DNA from: a virus
DNA: 28,723 nt
Direction: 5' to 3' (one strand)
IMG/VR virus record: IMGVR_UViG_3300030104_006983
Span: 1 to 28,723 of that record
The stretch's first letter is position 1. Each line of letters starts with the position of its first letter. The position numbers and the translations under genes were made by a program. The notes beneath the pieces are model-generated. The model did not search any database. It was not told where the DNA came from and saw only the letters and a list, made by a program, of their open reading frames with translations. Positions 1 to 6,486 of this stretch are shown piece by piece.

Positions 1-25
1 GAGAATCGAATTCTTTTAAATCAAA
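1..25. repeat. Imperfect terminal direct repeat, left copy
   Basis: Bases 1-18 are identical to 28699-28716. Extended to 25 bases, the two copies differ only at positions 19-20 (AA here, TT at the right end). Both copies keep the endolysin frame and change two residues conservatively (FDLKEFDS versus FEIKEFDS). This looks like the overlap of a circular or circularly permuted genome, with a variant or read-end error in one copy. Confidence 0.7.
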
Positions 26-34
26 ATACTTCAA
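1..34 (-). CDS. M15 endolysin, N-terminal fragment (continues at the right end)
   Basis: The first 11 codons of the cell-wall peptidase whose body lies at the other end of the window. Reading from TTG at 34-32 gives MKYFDLKEFDS, which then runs off the left edge. The right-end fragment enters with FEIKEFDSPDSPGSGKK in the same phase, so joining the ends gives an intact protein of about 117 residues. The opening motif (EFDSPD.PGSGK) is typical of phage M15 D-Ala-D-Ala carboxypeptidase-like endolysins. The TTG overlaps the TGA of the upstream membrane-protein gene (TTGA), which suggests translational coupling. No in-frame ATG or GTG exists between the upstream stop and this TTG, so the start is well constrained though unusual. 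Confidence 0.75.
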   Translation of the reverse strand, partial: MKYFDLKEFDS

Positions 35-195
35 ACTGACTTTTTTTTTCCAATTCTTGAAAATTTAACAATCGTATAAGTTATCGCAAGGATAAGTGAA
101 ACGAAAGTTAATATTTCGTTACAATCTGTTAAATTTAAAGCAATCGCGGAACTATTTGCGACCGCTACCTGAACTGAATCTTGCATTGACTTCAT
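31..195 (-). CDS. Small single-span membrane protein next to endolysin
   Basis: A 54-residue protein from ATG at 195. It has a polar N-terminus, one hydrophobic helix at about residues 28-45 (ILTFVSLILAITYTIVKF) and a basic tail (SRIGKKKSV). The tail predicts an N-out/C-in topology by the positive-inside rule. Its TGA overlaps the TTG start of the endolysin, so it sits in the lysis cassette as a second candidate holin, antiholin or spanin-like subunit beside the 65-residue protein at 28164-28358. No family is recognised. The size, membrane span and coupling are seen directly; the lysis role is inferred from position. Confidence 0.6.
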   Translation of the reverse strand: MKSMQDSVQVAVANSSAIALNLTDCNEILTFVSLILAITYTIVKFSRIGKKKSV

Positions 196-269
196 TGCTT
201 GTTTTTTTTATTTTCTGCAAGTATGATTTCAACTTCTTCAAATTCTTGCTTTTTGTTTTATAATTTTTT

Positions 270-845
270 TTACTCGCTTCCATTCAAGAAACTTTTTAAG
301 GTTATTTTGTCGTTGCATTGCGCTCTACAAGATTCAAGATTCATCCCTCCGTAATACGCATTTTGGTCAGGTCTAACATCTGAACCGGTGTTTTGATTGT
401 ATTCGGGTACTAGAGTATTATTGTTGCAAATCCACTCAATCATTCGTTCCATATAGTATTCACCCGTATTAATCACTTCGCTTCTCAAACTCTGCGCTTC
501 TTCCGTAGTCATCGCAGAACCCGTTTCGCTGGATTTCGCGTAAATATTACCGTTCTCTACTTTAAATCTCAAAAATGGTATTGCGTGGTAAAGTGCGAAG
601 TTCGGTAGCATTTCTCCGATGTAATCATTTAATAAAGTTGCGTAAGGTTCATTTCCCGCCGCGTTAACCGTTCCCGCAGTTATTAAAGATTTCAATTTGT
701 CATTTAATTTTGTACCAAGTTTAGTTTCCACATACAATTTTTGCGCTTGCTTTACAAATGGTAAAAGCAATTGAACATCTACGTTTAAAGATATTGCGGT
801 AGAATCCTTGAGTTTCTCTTCTGATATAAACAATACGTATCCCAT
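270..845 (-). CDS. Head-tail connector/adaptor protein (DUF6712-like)
   Basis: A 191-residue protein starting with ATG, 3 nt after the portal stop. The pattern LFISEEKLKDSTAIS...VDVQLLLPFVKQAQ...LGTKL...L..DYI...L..FALYHAIPFLRFKVEN...INTGEYYMERMIEWICNN matches my recollection of DUF6712-type proteins. These occur next to portal and capsid genes in Bacteroidota phages and are thought to be gp6-like head-tail adaptors. It is mostly helical, with conserved aromatic positions in the middle. It is the last clear structural gene before the lysis genes. The family assignment is from memory; the adaptor role rests on family plus neighbourhood. Confidence 0.6.
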   Translation of the reverse strand: MGYVLFISEEKLKDSTAISLNVDVQLLLPFVKQAQKLYVETKLGTKLNDKLKSLITAGTVNAAGNEPYATLLNDYIGEMLPNFALYHAIPFLRFKVENGNIYAKSSETGSAMTTEEAQSLRSEVINTGEYYMERMIEWICNNNTLVPEYNQNTGSDVRPDQNAYYGGMNLESCRAQCNDKITLKSFLNGSE

Positions 846-848
846 AAA

Positions 849-2762
849 TTAGTCGTTTTCCGGATAATATCCGTGGTTTTCCATTCTTTGCGGTGCTATC
901 GCCACAAGTTTATCATTTCGTTTCGCAGTAAATCCTTCTGAAACCGCTTTTGTATAACCGATTACTTGAGAATCTTCAATCGGTTGTTTTGCATTTCTCA
1001 AGGAAGTTTTGAAAATCTTCCGCAAGAAAAAATGTCTACATTGCGGCCCTCCCTTGTATAAGAAAATCGAATAAGGTTCTCCATCGTGTCCGAATCCCGG
1101 ATTGACTTCGTTTGAATCAACTCCAACATCTTCCATTCTCCCTTTTACTTTCATTCTTTGTTTCATTACCAAATCTTCTTTTCTGAAGAGTTTATTTGCC
1201 GCTACCATCATTTGACAAAATTCTCTACTTGTTCCGGATTTATTTACAAGAAAATTATCTGTTGCATAAACATACCGAACTTTGTAATAATCATTGAAAG
1301 AACGATTCACTCCATCTTGAGAACTTTTCTTGTTTGGAGAATTTTCCGGAACTTCTGCAAGTTGAATTTTTTCGTTTGCAATTTTATTCAATTCCTCTTC
1401 GAAATCAAAATGAAGATGTTCTCCGTCTACAATTTCTTCGTCAATCTCCGTCCAATCTTCCGGAATATCTTCTCCCGTTTTTTCAATCCACTCTTTCAAT
1501 TCAATATTTTCCGCCTTCAAATGATTGCATTTTTTTTCTTTCTTCAAATCCACATCAACTCTTTCTTCCAGCGGAGGCAATCCAAGTTCCTCACGAATTT
1601 CGTCTTGTGTCATCACCGCCATCAAATCTTGATTTGTAAATCTTGTTGTTATTGGTTTCAATTGCACAAAAGAAATCGGAACATCCATTTCGTTAATTGC
1701 GAAAATCTTTTGCAAAGTTTTCAAGATGTGTTCTTGATAAGGTTTAACAACCGTATTTAGGTAATAATTTGCCGCAGAATTAAGTTCGTCCGCATTATTT
1801 CCGAGTCCGGTATCAGATTTTATACCCATCAAAACCGGAGATGTGCATCGATGGCCGGTAAGAATATTTTGAACCAATAATTCTTGTAATGCAAGATATT
1901 GTTTGTCTGCGTCAGACATTGAAATCGGAGTTATTTCCGGAGTTCGAGTTTTATCGTCTGAAAAAGTAAGTACAAATTTACCCGAGTTATGCGCTCCCGT
2001 AAATTTCTTTGCAAGAGATGATTCAATTTTCATTCTTTCCTCTTGCGTTGGTGTTCCGTTCGCGAAGGAAATAAAGTAAGAACCACTGAACCCACTCGAG
2101 ATATTCGACAAATGATATTCGGCAACACGTTGGTCAACGAGTGCCCAGTTATTCGCAGCCACGTAATCTGGTGTATGATACACCGACATCGCTGGAGAAT
2201 ATAACCCAGTATAAAGAATTTGATTTGCTTGCGTTCTATCTTTTGAACTGAAAGAAGGAACGTAATATGGTCTGTTTTTTCTTGTATTGCTCCAATCTCC
2301 GGAGATATAATAACCATCTACTCTTCCAAATTCGTTCGGTCTGCAAGCGCGAATTTTCTCAACCGGTATGTGAAAAATTTCACTGATTTGAGTTCGGTCA
2401 GCCGACCACACGATATTTAAAGCGAATGCGCCTTGAAGTTTAAAATCAAAAGAAATCTTTTTCACGACTTCCATTAAAGATTCGTTGGAATTTGCGTTTT
2501 GCATAAACTTTTTTAACTTCAAGATTTTGTCAAGATTTCCTTCTTCTTCATCATCGATTACCAAATCTTCTCCCGCAACCATTTCGCTTGTAGCGTTTAT
2601 GATTGCCGCTTGTGTGCTGGAGTTATAGTATAAGTCGATTAAAAATTGTGGGTAAAGATTGCGCCACTCTTCCGTTCCATACTCAATCCATTCTTTCGAT
2701 GCTTGTTCTGAAACAATCGGTGCGGTTGAGGCCGCAAGGTCTACTTTGAGAATATTTTCCAT
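849..2762 (-). CDS. Portal protein with extra C-terminal domain
   Basis: A 637-residue protein. Residues 1 to about 410 look like a phage portal: an N-terminal stretch with YYNSSTQAAIINATSEMVAG, a helical stem region, a middle section with LALQELLVQNILTGHRCTSPVLMGI and an acidic helical part ending in IREELGLPPLEE. The portal forms the dodecameric ring that connects head and tail and carries DNA. An acidic linker leads to a separate C-terminal domain (about residues 485-637) with SREFCQMMVAANKLFRKEDL, VNPGFGHDGEPYSIFLYKGG and CRHFFLRKIF. This domain resembles a module that I recall at the end of portals or as separate head proteins in Bacteroidota phages, possibly MuF-related. It lies 3 nt after the 167-residue virion protein. 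Confidence 0.75.
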   Translation of the reverse strand: MENILKVDLAASTAPIVSEQASKEWIEYGTEEWRNLYPQFLIDLYYNSSTQAAIINATSEMVAGEDLVIDDEEEGNLDKILKLKKFMQNANSNESLMEVVKKISFDFKLQGAFALNIVWSADRTQISEIFHIPVEKIRACRPNEFGRVDGYYISGDWSNTRKNRPYYVPSFSSKDRTQANQILYTGLYSPAMSVYHTPDYVAANNWALVDQRVAEYHLSNISSGFSGSYFISFANGTPTQEERMKIESSLAKKFTGAHNSGKFVLTFSDDKTRTPEITPISMSDADKQYLALQELLVQNILTGHRCTSPVLMGIKSDTGLGNNADELNSAANYYLNTVVKPYQEHILKTLQKIFAINEMDVPISFVQLKPITTRFTNQDLMAVMTQDEIREELGLPPLEERVDVDLKKEKKCNHLKAENIELKEWIEKTGEDIPEDWTEIDEEIVDGEHLHFDFEEELNKIANEKIQLAEVPENSPNKKSSQDGVNRSFNDYYKVRYVYATDNFLVNKSGTSREFCQMMVAANKLFRKEDLVMKQRMKVKGRMEDVGVDSNEVNPGFGHDGEPYSIFLYKGGPQCRHFFLRKIFKTSLRNAKQPIEDSQVIGYTKAVSEGFTAKRNDKLVAIAPQRMENHGYYPEND

Positions 2763-2764
2763 TT

Positions 2765-3268
2765 TTATTTTCCTTGATATATATAATTTGTTGAACTTGG
2801 TTGTTTATAAGATTTGTATTCAACTTCGGGTTTTCCGGCTTCTTCTGCACAATACATTTTTCCAATTGCAACCAATCCTTTCACTTCTCCCATTCCTGAA
2901 GGAAGAGGAGGTTCAATCGGAAATTCATCTCGCGGTGCCGTGCTTGAATCGAGAACCGCTGGACAATCACTCCAATAAACTTCGTAGAATTCATACTTCC
3001 AATATCCGGCAAGTTTCAAATCCAATTCTCCCGCATACATATCCGGAGTTGCAGAATAAGTAAAACCAAAAAAAGAATACCTCGCAATAAAATTTTGTGG
3101 ATTTGCATAACAATAAACTATGTCTCCACTCATATCATTCGTGAACTTGGTAAGATATTTAATACATCCGTTTGGAATTGTTGGAGGCAATAAAGAATCC
3201 GAAACAATTCGATTCGCTTCAGTATTTATTCTAACATCAAAATTTGCCTTGATTTGACTTTGTATCAT
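2765..3268 (-). CDS. Putative virion protein between tail tube and portal
   Basis: A 167-residue protein of unknown function, rich in aromatic residues and predicted to be mainly beta (YWKYEFYEVYWSDCP, PNGCIKYLTKFTNDMSGDIVYCY). No signal peptide or membrane helix. Bacteroidota phages often carry a protein of this size and pattern in the head/tail gene cluster, with text like KYL.KF.N...G....Y and GLWDY.VY, but I cannot name a domain. It follows a strong terminator and has the late leader motif directly before its ATG, so it probably starts a separate transcript that also carries portal and connector. Confidence 0.5.
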   Translation of the reverse strand: MIQSQIKANFDVRINTEANRIVSDSLLPPTIPNGCIKYLTKFTNDMSGDIVYCYANPQNFIARYSFFGFTYSATPDMYAGELDLKLAGYWKYEFYEVYWSDCPAVLDSSTAPRDEFPIEPPLPSGMGEVKGLVAIGKMYCAEEAGKPEVEYKSYKQPSSTNYIYQGK

Positions 3269-3286
3269 ACTATATAATAGAAATTT
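3269..3286 (-). promoter_or_regulatory. Late start-proximal motif AAATTTCTATTATATAG
   Basis: Directly upstream of the ATG at 3268 the minus strand reads AAATTTCTATTATATAGT. The same 16 bases AAATTTCTATTATATA stand directly before the tail-chaperone ATG at 15501, and a close relative stands before the ParB-like gene at 18587. It lies just after a strong terminator, where a new promoter would be expected. It may be a late promoter -10 element for the phage sigma-like factor, or a translation leader. Confidence 0.45.
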
Positions 3287-3304
3287 ACTTTTTTTATTTT
3301 ATTT

Positions 3305-3334
3305 AAAAAAAAAGAGTGGAAATTACTCCACTCT
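3305..3334 (-). terminator. Strong intrinsic terminator after tail tube gene
   Basis: On the minus strand an 8-bp perfect stem, AGAGTGGA / TCCACTCT, with a 6-nt loop is followed by nine T residues (3305-3313). It lies just downstream of the tail tube stop at 3360 and upstream of the gene starting at 3268. It should end or attenuate transcripts carrying capsid and tail tube. Confidence 0.9.
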
Positions 3335-3359
3335 TCTCTTCCTTATTATATAAAATTAT

Positions 3360-3959
3360 TTATACGTCTATGATAGGAATTTGCGCTCCCGAATCAGTAT
3401 TGTCAAATGGAGTATTTGTATAATCTAACAATATAGAAGCCGGATGATTTTCGATTCCATCGAATGTGAGGTCGTACCCATTTCTGTCACCCCACGCAGC
3501 ACCGGAAGCATCAGTTCCCGCATTCAATTGCATTCCATTTAACCCTCCAAGAACCACGATAACATTGTGGTCATTTGAAGGATAAGTTTGATTCAATTCA
3601 GCAAATATAACCGTTGTTGTTGCTCCAAGTAATCTCATCTCATTTTGCATCAAAGGAGTTATCCTATCAAGCAAAATTTGAATTGTTGGAGTATAGTAAA
3701 CCGTTCCATTTTCTCGTGAACCAACCAATGTGTCGGTGAAAGATGCAGTACCGCGAGGTAAAGCATATTTATAAAGGGATGTTGAACCCATATCCACGTC
3801 CGTTGTTTGTCCTCGAGATGCACTCGATGAATCCCAATCTTGAGTTACAATCGTTGTATCATAAACCGCAAAATAAACATTTTTAACCCCTCCCGCGATT
3901 CTATTGCAGTCGAGTTTCCTTCCTTTGGTAAGTAGCGTACACGCTTGTTCTTCAGCCAT
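3360..3959 (-). CDS. Major tail tube protein
   Basis: A 199-residue protein. The N-terminus CTLLTKGRKLDCNRIAGGVKNVYFAVYD, the middle LPRGTASFTDTLVGSRENGTVYYTPTIQILL and the ending GDRNGYDLTFDGIENHPASIL fit the Bacteroidota siphophage tail tube proteins I recall (LDC...GG...V.F, ATSSFTET..GS.ENG..FYTQTL). These polymerise into the hollow tube around the tape measure. It is expressed just after the major capsid gene (36-nt gap) and before a strong terminator, which fits the need for many copies. There is no enzymatic motif. The alternative would be another abundant virion protein. Confidence 0.65.
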   Translation of the reverse strand: MAEEQACTLLTKGRKLDCNRIAGGVKNVYFAVYDTTIVTQDWDSSSASRGQTTDVDMGSTSLYKYALPRGTASFTDTLVGSRENGTVYYTPTIQILLDRITPLMQNEMRLLGATTTVIFAELNQTYPSNDHNVIVVLGGLNGMQLNAGTDASGAAWGDRNGYDLTFDGIENHPASILLDYTNTPFDNTDSGAQIPIIDV

Positions 3960-3995
3960 AATATAGTATATTTATTTTGTTATTAATTCAATTTA

Positions 3996-4934
3996 TTACT
4001 TCAACCAAACGATATCTGCTCCGATTCCGTGTTGAACACCGGCAGAATACTTCGCTACCATTCTCACGTTATTGCTTCCATCAAGTTCGCTCATATCCAA
4101 GATACGGATTTCAGTTGCGTCACTTAACAAGTCAGTTCCGAAGAAAAGATTTGATTCTTCCGCAACAACAATTTGATTGTCTAAAACTCCGTTCGCTACG
4201 CAAACTCTTATTCCATTTACAACCGGAACGTAATCTCCTTGCATATTGTATGCGTTTAAGTATCCTAACTTCGAGATTGCCGCGATGTAAAGCATATAAG
4301 ATTTTTGATTCATATAAATTCTTAAATCTTCAGAACCTAAAACTCCACTTGGAATTGCTGCAATTGCAGTTTCAATGTTTGCGATGATATTCGATGCATC
4401 AAAAGGAGATGCGATACCCGCTGGAGTTATAACCGTTGCATCGTTTGCAAAAGTTCCAGTTCCCGCAGTTGTGAAACCTTCGAATTCTCCTCCAGTTGCA
4501 TTCGCTCCACCCCAAATTGAAGTTTCAGTTGCTTGTGCGATATGCTTCGCCATTAAAGAGATAACATACTCATTGAATGAAGGAACGTCTCCATTATTCC
4601 ACGCGCCCGCTCTCATTTGTAATGATTCCCAAGATTGTAAAAGATTTAATTTACACCATTCAAAGTTTATTTGTAAATTTTTAGGTTCTAAACTTCTGTC
4701 AACTAGCGCTAACGAACCCTCCTTTTTAAAATCACAAGTTGCGTCTCCAACCAATCTTTCCGCATTCATTACTTGAAGTGCAGTTTTAAACTTTACATTT
4801 TCAATTACCGTCATACAATCAAGTGAACTTGCTTGCATCAATGCTTTTGAAACGTAAAAACCAGCATCAGTTCCGCAAAAAGTACCTCCAACCACTGGTT
4901 GAGTGTCCTTGTCGAATTTTCTAATTTTTCCCAT
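3996..4934 (-). CDS. Major capsid protein (HK97-like fold expected)
   Basis: A 312-residue protein directly downstream of the protease and scaffold genes, the usual order for capsid modules. The text is typical of Bacteroidota phage capsids: LEPKNLQINFEWCKLNLLQSW near residue 80, then helix and spine-like regions, RIYMNQKSYMLYIAAI, and a C-terminal domain with GIRVCVANG, VVAEESNLFFGTDLLSD and VRMVAKYSAGVQHGIGADIVWL. No N-terminal delta domain is evident, which agrees with a separate scaffold gene. The A-rich leader before ATG (CTAAATTTAAAAAACAAAAA) should favour strong initiation in Bacteroidota. Confidence 0.75.
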   Translation of the reverse strand: MGKIRKFDKDTQPVVGGTFCGTDAGFYVSKALMQASSLDCMTVIENVKFKTALQVMNAERLVGDATCDFKKEGSLALVDRSLEPKNLQINFEWCKLNLLQSWESLQMRAGAWNNGDVPSFNEYVISLMAKHIAQATETSIWGGANATGGEFEGFTTAGTGTFANDATVITPAGIASPFDASNIIANIETAIAAIPSGVLGSEDLRIYMNQKSYMLYIAAISKLGYLNAYNMQGDYVPVVNGIRVCVANGVLDNQIVVAEESNLFFGTDLLSDATEIRILDMSELDGSNNVRMVAKYSAGVQHGIGADIVWLK

Positions 4935-4967
4935 TTTTTTTTGTTTTTTAAATTTAGTTTATTAATA

Positions 4968-5693
4968 TTAGTTATTTAGGTCAAAAAGAAATCTTTCTGA
5001 AGCATTCAATTTTGAGTATTCCGCTTTTGATAATTTCTTTGTTTTATTTTCTGAAGAGAATTTTTCTGCAACTAATGGTTTGTCTCCCGGAACTTTCGAA
5101 AGTTCTTTTTTCAATCTTTCGTTTTCCGCTTTTAACTCTTCCATTGAGAATTCCTTCACTTCAGTTGTTTTTATAGTTTTAGGATTTACAGATGGTTCAG
5201 AAACTTCTTCAGAAACTTCTTCAGACATTTCCTCTGCATCTCCATCTCCAAGTTGCGCTTTAATATCCGCAATTGCATCTTCAAGATTTTCAACCTTATC
5301 TTTCAACTCTTCGTAAGTTTTTGCCCAGTCAGTTTCTTCCGCTTCAGATTCGTAATCTTCTTTTTCCTCTTCATCTTCTTTCTTGTCTTCTTTTGCTTCA
5401 GACATTTCTTCCTCTTCAACAACTTCCTCCGTTTCCGTTTCCATTACTTCCGCCACGATTCCTTCTTCTTCCACGCGGAAACTCACACCATCTTGTGTTT
5501 TATATGTTCCAGCCGGTAGGAGAATCGTAGTTCCGTCTTCAACGAGAACTGATATATCTACTCCACTTTCAAGAGTATCGGCCGTAGACACAAGTATAGT
5601 CCCATCTTCCATCTTGCTTTGCCACTCTAATTTAACGGATTTACTTAATCCGAGTGCTTCTTTGATTTGTTCTTTCAAGTCCATTTTTGTCAT
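4968..5693 (-). CDS. Probable scaffolding protein
   Basis: A 241-residue, extremely acidic protein between the protease and the capsid gene. Residues 1-90 form a small beta-type domain (VKLEWQSKMEDGTILVSTADTLESG, LPAGTYKTQDGVSFRVEEEGIVAEV). Residues 90-200 are almost all Glu/Asp/Lys/Ser with short repeats (SEEVSEEVSEPS) and coiled-coil heptads (TYEELKDKVENLEDAIADIKAQL, MEELKAENERLKKELSKV). The C-terminus is basic to neutral (KTKKLSKAEYSKLNASERFLFDLNN), as expected for a capsid-binding tail. Position, charge and coiled coils support scaffolding. A Met at codon 4 is an alternative start. Confidence 0.65.
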   Translation of the reverse strand: MTKMDLKEQIKEALGLSKSVKLEWQSKMEDGTILVSTADTLESGVDISVLVEDGTTILLPAGTYKTQDGVSFRVEEEGIVAEVMETETEEVVEEEEMSEAKEDKKEDEEEKEDYESEAEETDWAKTYEELKDKVENLEDAIADIKAQLGDGDAEEMSEEVSEEVSEPSVNPKTIKTTEVKEFSMEELKAENERLKKELSKVPGDKPLVAEKFSSENKTKKLSKAEYSKLNASERFLFDLNN

Positions 5694-5717
5694 TGTTTTA
5701 ATATATAATAGTTAGTT

Positions 5718-6449
5718 TTACTTTTTATTTGATTTTGCTTCCTGAATGATTTCATTTAACGCAGAAAGAATCTCTTCATTTGTTGGATTTCTTTCAGACA
5801 TTTTTTCTAGTCGGTCGGTAAAGTATCCTTCAATACTTAAACCGCGAAGTTCTCCTTCCTTGATTTTAGACCACAAATCTTCATTGTCGATACGCATTTT
5901 TACGAACCACGTTCCGTTGGGTAAATCGAACCCGTAAAGTTTTGATTTATCTTGGTCTCCTTCTTTTATCCAACTTTCTACGGTCAAAACTCCTGAAACC
6001 CTATCTTGGTGTTGATACGTTGCTTTGTGATGATTGTTATTTTTCAAATACAATTCACTTGCTTGCCTAACCGTTTCCGGACTGAAATAAACGTAGTAAT
6101 CAGAATTTGTATTTGCATCGTATCGATATATCTGTTTGTTAGGAATAAGTGCTGGACTAACAAGCATTTTTTTCTCTTCATCAATCTTCGCAAAAGTCAA
6201 GTTGTTTTTTTCTTTTTTGAAATAAACAAAATCTTGCTCAATCGCCGGACTCGTCACTAAACTTATCGCGTCAATCGCTAAATCTTGAGAATCATCTTCA
6301 ATAACTAACTCAACTATTTTTGTATAGTTGGTTTCTTCTTCGTAATGATAATTCGGATTTGCGTCTTTACATTCTTCTAAAGAATCGTATTCGCAATCTC
6401 CGTTTTCACCATACTTCCACTTTCCTGAATCGCATTTTTTACAAGGCAT
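5718..6449 (-). CDS. Prohead protease, XkdF-like (peptidase S78_2 type)
   Basis: A 243-residue serine protease expected to mature the prohead by cutting scaffold and capsid proteins. Family signatures are LAIDAISLVTSPAIEQDFVYF (about 57-77), KMLVSPALIPNKQIYR (94-109), the histidine region HHKATYQHQDRVSG (140-153; His147 candidate catalytic), WFVKMRI and the serine region LRGLSIEGYF (201-210; Ser205 candidate nucleophile). The N-terminus carries an extra cysteine cluster, CKKC...C...C at 3, 6, 19 and 27, which looks like a small zinc ribbon. The neighbours, scaffold and capsid downstream, fit well. Confidence 0.8.
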   Translation of the reverse strand: MPCKKCDSGKWKYGENGDCEYDSLEECKDANPNYHYEEETNYTKIVELVIEDDSQDLAIDAISLVTSPAIEQDFVYFKKEKNNLTFAKIDEEKKMLVSPALIPNKQIYRYDANTNSDYYVYFSPETVRQASELYLKNNNHHKATYQHQDRVSGVLTVESWIKEGDQDKSKLYGFDLPNGTWFVKMRIDNEDLWSKIKEGELRGLSIEGYFTDRLEKMSERNPTNEEILSALNEIIQEAKSNKK

Positions 6450-6486
6450 ATTATATAATATTTAATTTTTAAATTTATTTGATTTG

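Noticed and set aside
152-283. 43-residue Lys-rich frame after the connector gene
   Set aside because: It overlaps genes at both ends and has low-complexity content expected from A-rich DNA. The competing frame in the same place looks equally plausible, so neither is called.
1158-1760. Long plus-strand frames opposite portal, scaffold, tape measure and other genes
   Set aside because: They are complements of well-supported minus-strand genes, rich in Phe/Leu/Ser from reversed Glu/Lys codons, with no promoter or family match.
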